This document shows positions 1-7,894 of a stretch of DNA of 34,991 nucleotides, in pieces (within the stretch, counting starts at the first letter, position 1; each line of letters opens with the position of its first letter). The notes beneath the pieces were generated by a model. The model was given only the letters and a program-made list of their open reading frames with translations. It searched no databases and had not been told where the DNA came from. This DNA comes from Natronohydrobacter sp. (lineage in GTDB: Bacteria > Pseudomonadota > Alphaproteobacteria > Rhodobacterales > Rhodobacteraceae): positions 1-34,991 of the forward strand of contig JAFIEM010000030.1 of NCBI GenBank assembly GCA_020832555.1. Direction: 5' to 3'. Both the position numbers and the translations under genes were made by a program.

Positions 1-2
1 AC

Positions 3-116
3 GACCGCCGCGACCCCTATGAGGACGGGCTGATGCGCTTGGTGAGCAACCTTCTCGGGCTGTCCGACCGCGACTCGGCGCGCGCACGGCAGGCGGTTCA
101 GATCGAGCGCGGGTAG
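3..116 (+). CDS. C-terminal end of an unidentified protein (5' end outside window)
   Basis: A frame open from the window edge codes for 37 residues and ends at TAG 114-116. The residues are charged and look like the helical tail of a real protein (it ends ...QAVQIERG), but nothing in so short a piece identifies the family. It does not look like the C-terminus of MurC or MurG. The same frame stays open after the stop until 318-320, which may be chance. That this is a gene end at all is an inference from the open frame at the edge. Confidence 0.35.
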   Translation, partial: DRRDPYEDGLMRLVSNLLGLSDRDSARARQAVQIERG

Positions 117-398
117 CGGGCGGGCGGTTCCGGCTGGACGGTCCGTTACACGGGAGCTTTCAGTCATGCGCTGCGCCTGAAACATGGGCAGACTGACCGA
201 TTTGCTGACGCCACTGTTTTCGGGCACAAGACTCTGGCTGACACAGAAAATCACCCAGTCATCACCGAGGTCAAGGCGCAGGACGTGGGTCTGCTGGCCC
301 GACTGTCGCTATCGCCGTGAGAAGCCTTGGCAGAATGAGGGCTTGATTTGCCCTGATGGCGCCCTGAAATCGCCAGTTTCGATTGATAGGCCCGTGCC

Positions 399-965
399 AT
401 GTCCAGTGATTTTGCCCACCCGCCCCTCGTTTATGGTCCCGGAAAAAACCATGCTGCCTATGTCCTTGCCGTCACAGGGCTGCTGCCTCCCGGTGTTTTT
501 GTGGCCTTGGCATGGATCCCTTTCAGTGTCTGGCTTGAACATGGCGACACCAGCGCCTTGCCGTCAGCGGCGGGGTTACTCGTTATCGCGCTTGCGCTGG
601 CCGCGCTTTCTATTCTGACGGTCCGCAAGGTGCTTACCAAGGTGGTGATTACCTTGACCGACAACGGTCTCGTGATCGACACTAGTGGTCCGTTCGCCAA
701 GCCCCGGCAAAAACTGCTTTGGGGCGATCTCGACCGCATTGATCTTGGCGCGAAGCATCGCGGGTTACAGCACATCTGGGTGCATCCGGCGCCGCGAACG
801 GGGCGCAAGCGCCTGCGCGTGCTGAACCATCAGCTTGGCGTTCCGCTTCTGGATGTCGTGCAAGGGATCGCCGACCGGGCCGGTGCGGCCGGATACCGGC
901 TAGAGGGCGGCCCGCTGAAGAACCCCGTCATTTTGACCCAGAAATGGCGAGTTGTGAAAGGGTGA
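399..965 (+). CDS. Hypothetical inner-membrane protein with two helices and a PH-like cytoplasmic part
   Basis: The predicted product has 188 residues. Two hydrophobic segments at about residues 20-45 and 55-75 form a helical hairpin. A soluble part follows from about residue 80, beginning with a beta-rich run (KVVITLTDNGLVIDT) and then a run around LLWGDLDRIDL. This layout resembles bacterial PH-domain membrane proteins, where a short hairpin precedes a PH-like fold. The resemblance is by pattern only and no function can be given. The ATG at 399 has only a weak AGG about 7 bases upstream. The gene stands alone between a partial gene and the gene-poor stretch before the convergent glutamate dehydrogenase gene. 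Confidence 0.7.
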   Translation: MSSDFAHPPLVYGPGKNHAAYVLAVTGLLPPGVFVALAWIPFSVWLEHGDTSALPSAAGLLVIALALAALSILTVRKVLTKVVITLTDNGLVIDTSGPFAKPRQKLLWGDLDRIDLGAKHRGLQHIWVHPAPRTGRKRLRVLNHQLGVPLLDVVQGIADRAGAAGYRLEGGPLKNPVILTQKWRVVKG

Positions 966-1210
966 AGCAGCGTTGCGGGTCCAGAGGCTGACATTGGATC
1001 CCGCGATGAAAGGGCAGGGGCTGTTTGGCGGGATGTTGCGACTGGAGTGGCGGGGTTGTGAGCAAGGAAATGAGGCAGCGCAGAATTGGGCTCACAGGGT
1101 TCTCGGAGTATTTTCGAACAGTCCTCTCCCGATACACTTACGCCATTCGTGCCCCGCACATGGCGCAATTGCGTTCCGCCCTGCCTGTCGATCTCCCTGC
1201 GCACGCTACA

Positions 1211-1297
1211 GCATGCCTGGCCGTTCGCAACCAGCCTGGCAGCCGCCCGCAACAAGCCTGGCAGCCGCCCGCAACGAGACCGGTAGCCGCCCGCTCT
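1211..1297. repeat. 22-bp minisatellite (two near-identical units with degenerate flanking copies)
   Basis: The 21-base unit AGCCTGGCAGCCGCCCGCAAC occurs exactly at 1233-1253 and again at 1255-1275, a period of 22. A degenerate third copy follows at about 1277-1297 and a shortened copy precedes at about 1214-1232. The array lies between convergent genes and outside any convincing coding frame. There are no distinct spacers, so it is not a CRISPR. Confidence 0.75.
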
Positions 1298-1324
1298 GCA
1301 CCTGCAGCATGTGAAGTGGTCCTG

Positions 1325-1343
1325 TGAGCCCGCCGCGGGCTCA
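1325..1343. terminator. Candidate terminator hairpin downstream of glutamate dehydrogenase
   Basis: TGAGCCCG (1325-1332) is repeated in inverse as CGGGCTCA (1336-1343) around a 3-base centre, a perfect GC-rich stem. It lies 56 bases beyond the stop codon of the minus-strand gdh gene. No T-run follows on either strand, so factor-independent termination is uncertain. Confidence 0.35.
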
Positions 1344-1398
1344 AACGCGCCCGCCTCAGCCTGCAACAGGGCCGCTCAAGCGCCCTGCCGTCCGCAGA

Positions 1399-2829
1399 TC
1401 ACAACCCTTTCGCCCGATAACTCGCCGCCACCCGCTCGATGGCCACGATGAACGCCGCCGTGCGCAGATCGGTCACATCCTTGCGCGCGTGCCAGACTTC
1501 CGAGATGTTCTGATAGGCATTGCGCATCGTGTCATCCAGCCCCGAGCGCACCAGTTGCAACTCATCCGCCCCTTGCAGGTAGCGTTTCTTGAAATCCGGC
1601 TTCAACTCCCAGCCCAGCCCCTTGTCCGAGGACAGCCTTTCCAGTTCCGACACCAGCAGCAGCGCATGGGCTTCCTCATTGCGCCGCTGCATCCGGCCGA
1701 AGCGGATATGGCTCAGGTTCTTGACCCATTCGAAATAGGACACCGTGACCCCACCCGCATTGGCATAAAGGTCGGGAATGATCACGATCCCCTTTTCGCG
1801 CAGGATCTCATCCGCACCTGCCGTGATCGGCCCATTCGCGGCCTCGATGATCAGCGGCGCGCGGATCTGGCCCGCATTGCCCATGTTGATCACCCCTTCC
1901 AGCGCCGCCGGGATCAGGATGTCGCACTCGGCCTCCAGCACCGCAGCGCCCTCGGCCACATAGTCCGCGCCGGGAAAGCCCTTCACGCCGCCATTCTGCC
2001 CGATCCAGTCGCGCAGCGCGTCCGGGTCCAGCCCGTCGGCATTCATCACCGCGCCATCGCGCTCGATCACCGCGATGATGCGCGCATCATCCTCCTCGCG
2101 CAGGAATTTCGCGGCGTGATAGCCCACATTCCCCAAGCCCTGCACGATGATCCGCTTGCCCGCAAGGCTGCCCTTCAGCCCGCTCTTGGCCACATCCTCG
2201 GGGTGGCGGAAGAACTCGCGCAGCGCATATTGCACGCCGCGCCCGGTGGCTTCCACGCGCCCCTTGATCCCGCCCGCATTCAGCGGCTTGCCGGTCACGC
2301 AGGCGCGCGCATTGATATCGGTGGTGTTCATCCGCGCATATTGATCCGCGATCCAAGCCATTTCACGCTCGCCCGTGCCCATATCCGGGGCGGGCACGTT
2401 CTGCGCCGGGTGGATCAGGTCGCGCTTGGCCAGCTCATAGGCAAAACGGCGGGTGATCTGCTCCAGCTCATGTTCCTCGTATTTGCGCGGATCAATGCAC
2501 AGGCCCCCCTTGGACCCGCCAAAAGGCGTCTCCACCAGCGCGCATTTATAGGTCATCAGTGCCGCCAGCGCCTCGACCTCGTTCTGATGCACTTCGGGGG
2601 CGTAGCGGATACCGCCCTTCACCGGTTCCATATGCTCGGAATGCACAGCGCGGTAGCCCACGAAGGTTTCGATCTTGCCGCGCAACCGCACCCCGAAGCG
2701 CACGGTATAGGTCGAGTTGCAGATCTGGATCTTCTCGGCCAGCCCCGGTGGCAGGTCCAGATGCGCGACCGCGCGCCGGAACATCAGATCCACATTCTCG
2801 CGAAATCCCGGCTCCTTGATGTCAAGCAT
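1399..2829 (-). CDS. gdhA: Glutamate dehydrogenase (Glu/Leu/Phe/Val dehydrogenase family)
   Basis: The enzyme interconverts glutamate and 2-oxoglutarate plus ammonia in the cytoplasm, linking nitrogen and carbon metabolism. The 476 residues show the family's landmarks: PVKGGIRY (K71) and a second lysine (K95) in the substrate site, the catalytic region FGGSKGG with K107, D149 in PAPDMGTGE, and the Rossmann glycine motif GLGNVG at 231-236. NAD or NADP preference cannot be read with confidence. The frame extends 13 codons upstream to 2868, but the ATG at 2829 is preferred because AAGGGAC and AAGG lie just before it and the protein then starts in the usual family fashion (MLDIKEPGF). The gene is monocistronic, with the tad-like genes diverging from it. 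Confidence 0.95.
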   Translation of the reverse strand: MLDIKEPGFRENVDLMFRRAVAHLDLPPGLAEKIQICNSTYTVRFGVRLRGKIETFVGYRAVHSEHMEPVKGGIRYAPEVHQNEVEALAALMTYKCALVETPFGGSKGGLCIDPRKYEEHELEQITRRFAYELAKRDLIHPAQNVPAPDMGTGEREMAWIADQYARMNTTDINARACVTGKPLNAGGIKGRVEATGRGVQYALREFFRHPEDVAKSGLKGSLAGKRIIVQGLGNVGYHAAKFLREEDDARIIAVIERDGAVMNADGLDPDALRDWIGQNGGVKGFPGADYVAEGAAVLEAECDILIPAALEGVINMGNAGQIRAPLIIEAANGPITAGADEILREKGIVIIPDLYANAGGVTVSYFEWVKNLSHIRFGRMQRRNEEAHALLLVSELERLSSDKGLGWELKPDFKKRYLQGADELQLVRSGLDDTMRNAYQNISEVWHARKDVTDLRTAAFIVAIERVAASYRAKGL

Positions 2830-2986
2830 GGTCCTTGTCCCTTCCCTGTTTTTGCAGCACGTCTGCACCTTTTGCCTGTATTTCAGACTATCAGGTTAAT
2901 TGTGCAGCGAAATCCCCCTTTTTCCTCCGATTGGCGACATTGATCATGGTTAACCGATCCGCCCGCGCGCCGCGGCAACAATCCAT

Positions 2987-3007
2987 CTGAATTCCGCCAC
3001 AATTCAG
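2987..3007. promoter_or_regulatory. Inverted repeat in the gdhA/tadG-like divergent spacer
   Basis: CTGAATT (2987-2993) and AATTCAG (3001-3007) form a perfect 7-bp inverted repeat with a 7-base spacer. A second, smaller one, GGTAA-N5-TTACC, lies at 3041-3055. Both sit in the 287-base region between divergent genes, upstream of the gene at 3117. They could be operator sites. No known regulator consensus was recognised. Confidence 0.35.
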
Positions 3008-3116
3008 GGGCGGTCTGCCCAAATGCTGCCACAGGCCAGAGGTAACGTGATTACCGAAACCCGAATTCCGTGCCGCGCCTCTGTGGCACCGGGCTGTTGT
3101 GTCTGTTCGATGAAAG

Positions 3117-4484
3117 ATGGTGATCCAGATGACCCGGCTGCGCCTCAAGACCCTGAAAGCTGACTTTCGCAGTGCCATGCAGCGCTACCGCCGTGAAGAG
3201 GACGGGGCCATCCTGATTTTCGGCCTCATCGCCTTTGTGATCATTCTCATGGTCGGCGGAATTGCAGTGGACATGATGCGCTATGAAAGCGAACGGGTGC
3301 GGCTGCAAGGAACCGCTGACCGCGCCGTGCTGGCCGCAGCGATGATGCGCGACAACCCCGCGAACCCGGACCCAGAGGATGTGGTGCGCTCCTATTTCGC
3401 GGCCGAAGGTCTGCTGGACTATGTCTCTGGCCCCAATTCCATTGCGGTGATCCCGGACAACGGCACCGGCGCGCGCGAAGTCCGGGTTGCGCCGCGTGCA
3501 CGGCTGGACACGACCTTCATGCGGCTCAGCGGCATCAATCATCTGGACATGAACCTGCTCTCCGCCGCGACCGAAGCGCTCGCCGAAATCCAGTTCGAGA
3601 TCGTCATGGTGCTGGATGTGTCCTGGTCGATGGATTCCAACAACCGGATGACGAACCTGCGCCAGGCTGCCATCGAGTTTGTCGAAACCATGCTGCCAGA
3701 GGATAATGACGGACGCGTGGCCATCACCTTCGTTCCCTACAGCACCGAGGTCATCATGCCGCCGGGGGTGCTGAGCTACTTCCAGAACCTGAACGATCCG
3801 ATGTCCGGCGACAACAACGGCGCCTTTTGTCTGGATTTCACGGACTGGACCAACATCACCAACAGCATCGCAACGCCCATGTTCCGCCGGAACTGCTCGC
3901 TCGGGGTGCCGGAGCGCGGGCATCTGCCGCAATTCGTGTCGCTCACCGAGACACCGGTCAAGCCCTATGTGCGCTCGCGCACCGAGGCGATCAACTACAT
4001 CAATTCGCTCGGCCCAAGCTGGGGCACCTCGATCGATCTGGGCGTGCGCGTGGGCGGTCTGTTCTTCGATCCGACGTTGAACCCGGTAATCGGGCATATG
4101 ATCGACAATAATGAAGTCGATCAGATCTTCAGCAACCGCCCGCTCGCGTGGAACCAGCCGCTGGTCTACCGCGCGATGGTCCTGATGACAGATGGCGAAA
4201 ACTGCTGCTTCCCGCCGGACGTGGCCAGCAATCACCCTGCTGTGCGCAAACCGTCCCTCGCGGTTCAGGATGCCGATACGCTCAGTGTCTGCAGTGCGCT
4301 CAAGGCCCGGAATATCAGTGTCTATGCCGTGGCATTCGAGGCCCCTCCGGCGGGCGAGGCCCTGATGGAAGCCTGCGCCTCTGCGCCGTCCTTCTATTTC
4401 AACAGCTCCGGCGCGGAACTTGTCGCCGCCTTCCAGAACATCGCCACCCATATCCAGACCCAGGCGCTGAGGCTCACCCAATGA
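3117..4484 (+). CDS. TadG-like pilus-assembly protein with von Willebrand factor A domain
   Basis: The product of 455 residues has a short basic N-terminus, then EEDGAILIFGLIAF at about 28-40 leading into one membrane helix (to about 51), as in Tad-type N-terminal (TadE/G-like) domains. A vWA domain occupies about 158-450. Its metal-ion adhesion site is visible: DVSWS at 167-171, GTS at 303-305 and MTDGEN at 357-362. Several cysteines (C238, C260, C363, C364, C392, C420) suggest disulfides in the periplasm or outside. TadG-family proteins are minor pilin-like parts of Tad/Flp systems. The stop overlaps the next gene (ATGA). The start could also be GTG 3120 or ATG 3129, since no strong ribosome binding site decides. 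No tad secretion genes are nearby. Confidence 0.85.
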   Translation: MVIQMTRLRLKTLKADFRSAMQRYRREEDGAILIFGLIAFVIILMVGGIAVDMMRYESERVRLQGTADRAVLAAAMMRDNPANPDPEDVVRSYFAAEGLLDYVSGPNSIAVIPDNGTGAREVRVAPRARLDTTFMRLSGINHLDMNLLSAATEALAEIQFEIVMVLDVSWSMDSNNRMTNLRQAAIEFVETMLPEDNDGRVAITFVPYSTEVIMPPGVLSYFQNLNDPMSGDNNGAFCLDFTDWTNITNSIATPMFRRNCSLGVPERGHLPQFVSLTETPVKPYVRSRTEAINYINSLGPSWGTSIDLGVRVGGLFFDPTLNPVIGHMIDNNEVDQIFSNRPLAWNQPLVYRAMVLMTDGENCCFPPDVASNHPAVRKPSLAVQDADTLSVCSALKARNISVYAVAFEAPPAGEALMEACASAPSFYFNSSGAELVAAFQNIATHIQTQALRLTQ

Positions 4485-5020
4485 TCCGTCTGCCCCGTTT
4501 CCTCCAGACCCTGTCCCGCCGCTGGCGAGCCGAGGATGGCGCTGTCACTGTGGAATTCGTGGTCGTCTTTCCCTTCGTGCTGTCCATCCTGCTCATGGCC
4601 ATCGACGCGGGTGTGACCCAGTTGCGTCAGACCTTTCTGAACCGGTCGGTCGATATCGTCATGCGCGATGTGCGTCTGGGCCGTCAGAACCAGTCGGACA
4701 GCATCAAGGAACTCATCTGCAACCGCACCTCCATGTTGCGCAACTGCATTGAAAACATCACCGTCGAGATGCGGCCTGTCGACACGATCAACTTCACCGG
4801 TCTGGACGAGCCTATCCGCTGCATCAACCGCGAGCTGGAACTGATCCCGCAGGTGGATTTCGACACCGGTGTGCCGGGCGAGCAGGAACTGATGCTGGTC
4901 AAGGTTTGTGTCGTTGCCGACCCGTTCATCCGGATCACGGGCTTTATCAGCCAACTGCCGATCAATGCCGATGGAGATTATGTTCTGGTCTCCACCAACA
5001 TCTTTGTCAAAGAACCTTGA
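4481..5020 (+). CDS. TadE-like pilus-assembly protein
   Basis: The product has 179 residues. A basic N-terminus (MIRLPRFLQTLSRRW) is followed by EDGAVTVEFVVVFPFVLSIL at about 19-38. This carries the glutamate typical of TadE-like prepilin segments and forms a single membrane helix. The rest is predicted extracytoplasmic and holds a few cysteines (in ICNRTS, RNCIE, IRCIN, KVCVV) that could pair. The start ATG overlaps the stop of the preceding vWA gene by 4 bases (ATGA), which indicates translational coupling. TadE/TadF proteins are pseudopilins of Tad systems and their exact job here is unknown. Confidence 0.85.
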   Translation: MIRLPRFLQTLSRRWRAEDGAVTVEFVVVFPFVLSILLMAIDAGVTQLRQTFLNRSVDIVMRDVRLGRQNQSDSIKELICNRTSMLRNCIENITVEMRPVDTINFTGLDEPIRCINRELELIPQVDFDTGVPGEQELMLVKVCVVADPFIRITGFISQLPINADGDYVLVSTNIFVKEP

Positions 5021-5029
5021 GTTAGAAAC

Positions 5030-6892
5030 ATGTTCAGCCAGTATCCAAAGACCTCATTCCTGAAGCGGTTGCGCAGATACCGCGACGATGCGCGCGGGTC
5101 GATGAGCGTGGAAATGGTGCTGGTGGTGCCGATCCTGCTCTGGGCCTATTTCGCCATGGTCATCTTCTTCGATGCGTACCGCGCCCGCATGGAATCCCAG
5201 GCCGCGGCGCTCAATGTCGCGGACCTGATCTCGCGGCAAACCGGCACGATCACGGCGGATTATCTCGACGGGATGAATGACGTCTATGATTTCCTGACCA
5301 CGCGGACGCAGGATACACGGCTGCGGATTTCCTCGGTCATGTGGGACATTGACCTTCAGCAGCCCGTGATTGCATGGTCCCACGGCACGCGCGGGCTTCC
5401 CTCGCTGCTCGAACTGTCCGATATGCTGATGAATCTCGGCTTCCTTGGCCCGGATGGCGGCGACCCGGATGCAACCGGTCTGCCCGACGGGCCGGGATTT
5501 GGCAATTTCGTGAACATGATCCCGCGCGAGGATCTCGCGCAGCGCATTCCCGCAGTTCTGCCCGGCGAGGCGCTGATCCTTGTCGAAGCCTTCACGATCT
5601 GGGAAAGCCCGATCAGAAGCTGGATGGGGATGAACTTTCTCAATGACACGCGCCTCAGCCCGATTGCCGTGACGCGCCCGCGTTTTTCGCCCTTCATCCG
5701 GTCGGAATTCGACAATAACGTTTTCCCCGAAGGTCCGCCCGAATACCTCCCGCCTGTGGGCGAGCCGGAAGGCCCCGCCCCGGAGCCGGAACCCGAACCC
5801 GAAGAGCCGGTTTCCACCACCGCGACCATCGTCGATACCGATTTCAGCGACGGGGTGGCTGCGGGCTGGTCACGCACCACCATCAACGGCAGCGGCGCGA
5901 ATGCCTTCCTCGGTCCCTTTGGTCGCGAGACCTGGACCACCCCCGTGACCTATGCAGTCAATCTCGGAGAGACGTCGCAATCTGCGGTGATCGAATTCGA
6001 TCTGTTCGTGATCGACAGCTGGGACAGTTTCAGCACCCAATGGGCGCATCCCGAAGGGGAATTCCTGACCATTCTCGTCAATGGCACATCCATCGCGCTG
6101 GACGCCTTTCAGGTCGATCCCAATGTGATGATGCGCCTTGACCGCAGCACAGTCGCGTCGCGGACCGAGGGGCGGTTCACCACCACGATGGAACTGGTCC
6201 AGAACGGACCCAACCTCTATGGCAGCAGCTGGAACGATCAGATCTGGCGCGTCCGCATCGAGGTGGAAAACCCCGCAACCCAATTCACGCTGGGCTTTGC
6301 AGCACGTCTCGACGAGGATATCAGCAACGAATCCTTCGGCTTCCGGAATTTCCGGATCACCGCAGAGCGCGGCAGCCACGGTGCGGCGCATTTCGTGCCG
6401 AATGCTGCGGCCCTGATCGGGACGGACCCGCTGACCCGTTTCGCAACCTATTCCGGCTGCCCTGACCTCCGCATCGCTGCGGCCACCATGACCATGCGCA
6501 ATTCCAACCTGGCAGAGCCGGTGCGGATGCGGCGCGTGGCGGGCGGGACGCAACTGGCCGGAAACTGTGGTATTCCCGGCGCCAGCCGTTTCATCCGCTC
6601 TTCTCCGACGATGGTGCTGCACTACACCAATGATACCAGCGACATTACCGGAAACCGGTTGCGCATCAGGACGCAGGACAACAACTCCGGGCAAAGCTGC
6701 GACGCGTCGCTCCTGATCCGAGATCCTTTCGGTCAGTGGTATTACAACGACACGATCTCCACCACATGGGGGGCCAATGACTTCAATGCGCGCATAAATC
6801 TCGGCCATGCCGCAACCGGAGAATACCATATCTGGATGGGTATTTACAATTCGGGCGCCTGCAACACCGACCTGCGCTTCGAGCGCTACTGA
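5030..6892 (+). CDS. TadE-like protein with proline-glutamate linker and large two-part ectodomain
   Basis: This 620-residue protein starts like a TadE/TadF pseudopilin: basic residues, DDARGSMSVEMVLVVPILLW at 19-38 and a helix to about 48. A soluble segment follows to about 235. A Pro/Glu linker (about 236-260, PEPEPEPEEP) leads to a beta-rich region (about 262-447) resembling a lectin-like jelly roll (YAVNLGETSQSAVIEFDLFV). A C-terminal region (about 470-620) resembles pre-peptidase C-terminal (PPC-like) domains (DPFGQWYYND, TGEYHIWMGIYN). All four cysteines (477, 513, 557, 611) lie in this last region. TadE/F proteins are normally only about 150-220 residues, so the ectodomain is an addition. 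Adhesion or glycan binding is an inference. It lies 9 bases after the TadE-like gene, with only a weak ribosome binding site before ATG 5030. Confidence 0.8.
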   Translation: MFSQYPKTSFLKRLRRYRDDARGSMSVEMVLVVPILLWAYFAMVIFFDAYRARMESQAAALNVADLISRQTGTITADYLDGMNDVYDFLTTRTQDTRLRISSVMWDIDLQQPVIAWSHGTRGLPSLLELSDMLMNLGFLGPDGGDPDATGLPDGPGFGNFVNMIPREDLAQRIPAVLPGEALILVEAFTIWESPIRSWMGMNFLNDTRLSPIAVTRPRFSPFIRSEFDNNVFPEGPPEYLPPVGEPEGPAPEPEPEPEEPVSTTATIVDTDFSDGVAAGWSRTTINGSGANAFLGPFGRETWTTPVTYAVNLGETSQSAVIEFDLFVIDSWDSFSTQWAHPEGEFLTILVNGTSIALDAFQVDPNVMMRLDRSTVASRTEGRFTTTMELVQNGPNLYGSSWNDQIWRVRIEVENPATQFTLGFAARLDEDISNESFGFRNFRITAERGSHGAAHFVPNAAALIGTDPLTRFATYSGCPDLRIAAATMTMRNSNLAEPVRMRRVAGGTQLAGNCGIPGASRFIRSSPTMVLHYTNDTSDITGNRLRIRTQDNNSGQSCDASLLIRDPFGQWYYNDTISTTWGANDFNARINLGHAATGEYHIWMGIYNSGACNTDLRFERY

Positions 6893-6895
6893 GCG

Positions 6896-7483
6896 TCAGG
6901 CCCCCACGGCCTTGCGCACCATGTCCCAGTAGATCTCCTCGACCCGCTCCAGGCTCAGCCGCCCGCCCTCGCGATACCAGGTATTGACCCCGGTCAGCAT
7001 GGCGATCAGCGCAAAGCCTGCAAGCTTGGCATCGGGCAAGCTGAACTGACCCGCCTCAATCCCGCGCCGCAATATCCCCTCCAGATGCGCCTCATAGCTG
7101 CGGCGCATCTCTTCGATCCGGGCGAAATTCGCAGGCTCCAGATTGCGCAACTCCATATAAGCGATGAACACCGCCTTCTCGCGCGCGCGGTGAAACCGGA
7201 TATGGAAACGGGTGAATTGCTCCAGCGCTGCCAGCGCATCCGGGCAGGGCGGCAAGGCGTCCAGCGCTTCCAGCAACTCGGCCAGATGCGCCTGCATCAG
7301 ATCAAAGAGCAGCGTCTGCTTGTCCGGCGTATAGAGATAGAGCGCGCCTGCCTGCACCCCCACACCCTGCGCAATCTGGCGCATGGACACCGCCGCATAG
7401 CCATGCTGCGCAAAAAGATCGAGCGCCACCGCGCGGATGCGCGGGCCGGTAATCTCGCCCGAGGAATTCTTCTTGCGTGCCAT
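6896..7483 (-). CDS. TetR/AcrR-family transcriptional regulator
   Basis: The product has 195 residues. The N-terminal helix-turn-helix is clear at about 12-58 (RIRAVALDLFAQHGYAAVSM, then IAQGVGVQAGALYLY), a classic TetR DNA-binding region. The C-terminal part is helical, as in ligand-binding and dimerisation domains, and ends ...WYREGGRLSLERVEEIYWDM. That ending recalls TetR proteins that control acyl-CoA or aromatic-acid breakdown, but the ligand cannot be read. ATG 7483 is chosen over an upstream start at 7534 because the protein then begins MARKKNSSGE, directly before the domain. It diverges from the lipoprotein gene (99-base spacer), so it may regulate itself or that gene. Confidence 0.9.
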   Translation of the reverse strand: MARKKNSSGEITGPRIRAVALDLFAQHGYAAVSMRQIAQGVGVQAGALYLYTPDKQTLLFDLMQAHLAELLEALDALPPCPDALAALEQFTRFHIRFHRAREKAVFIAYMELRNLEPANFARIEEMRRSYEAHLEGILRRGIEAGQFSLPDAKLAGFALIAMLTGVNTWYREGGRLSLERVEEIYWDMVRKAVGA

Positions 7484-7582
7484 GCCCCCTAATGCCCGCG
7501 AATGCGGCACAGGCGCAAGCCCGCTTGCGCCCACGCGCCCCGCATTCTAGACTTGTGCAAATCACGAAACGAGGGCTGCAAA

Positions 7583-7894
7583 GTGCACGCGACCGCCACG
7601 CCTCAACGCTGCCTGCGCGCGCTTCTCCTTCTCGCGCCACTCGCCCTGACGGCCTGCCACCCCCCCGCGGATCTGCCCCCGCGCAGCGCCGCCGCCACCG
7701 CCGAAAGCCCCGGCCTGCTGCCACTCTCGCAAATCGTCGCGCGCGCCGCCGACACGCCCAACACCCCGCGCCTGACCGCCGCCCCAGAGGCGCGCGCGGC
7801 CGCCCTTCAGGCCCGCGCCGCCCGCTTGCGCGGCCCGATCATTTCGCCCGCCGAGCGTGCGCGCATGCTCAGCGCCCGCGACCGGCTACGCTGA
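7583..7894 (+). CDS. Small putative lipoprotein
   Basis: The product has 103 residues. A signal peptide (RCLRALLLLAPLALTAC) ends in a lipobox LTAC with the lipidated cysteine at position 25. The mature part is rich in Ala, Arg and Pro and shows no recognised domain. GTG 7583 is preferred because GAGGG (7571-7575) lies 7 bases upstream, whereas an ATG at 7502 would add an unlikely 27-residue leader. The last 9 bases overlap the convergent N-demethylase gene. The product is presumably anchored to the outer or inner membrane; its function is unknown. Confidence 0.7.
   Translation: MHATATPQRCLRALLLLAPLALTACHPPADLPPRSAAATAESPGLLPLSQIVARAADTPNTPRLTAAPEARAAALQARAARLRGPIISPAERARMLSARDRLR

Larger units (their letters stand above)
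966..1398. other. Gene-poor stretch between convergent genes
   Basis: These 433 bases separate the end of the membrane-protein gene from the end of the glutamate dehydrogenase gene, which faces it. Several short overlapping frames occur on both strands, but none has a ribosome binding site or protein-like composition. The stretch holds a 22-bp tandem repeat (1211-1297) and a perfect 8-bp inverted repeat (1325-1343). It may serve mainly as a terminator region. Confidence 0.6.

Noticed and set aside
184..618. 144-codon open frame overlapping the membrane-protein gene
   Set aside because: Composition is not protein-like, it overlaps a better frame (399-965), and no ribosome binding site is present.
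1233..1275. Possible CRISPR repeats
   Set aside because: The units are nearly adjacent, with no unique spacers and too few copies.
1324..2943. 539-codon open frame on the plus strand
   Set aside because: It is antisense to the clearly identified glutamate dehydrogenase, and such mirror frames are common in GC-rich genes.
3051..4481. 476-codon open frame on the minus strand
   Set aside because: It is the mirror of the TadG-like gene, whose vWA motifs are intact on the plus strand.
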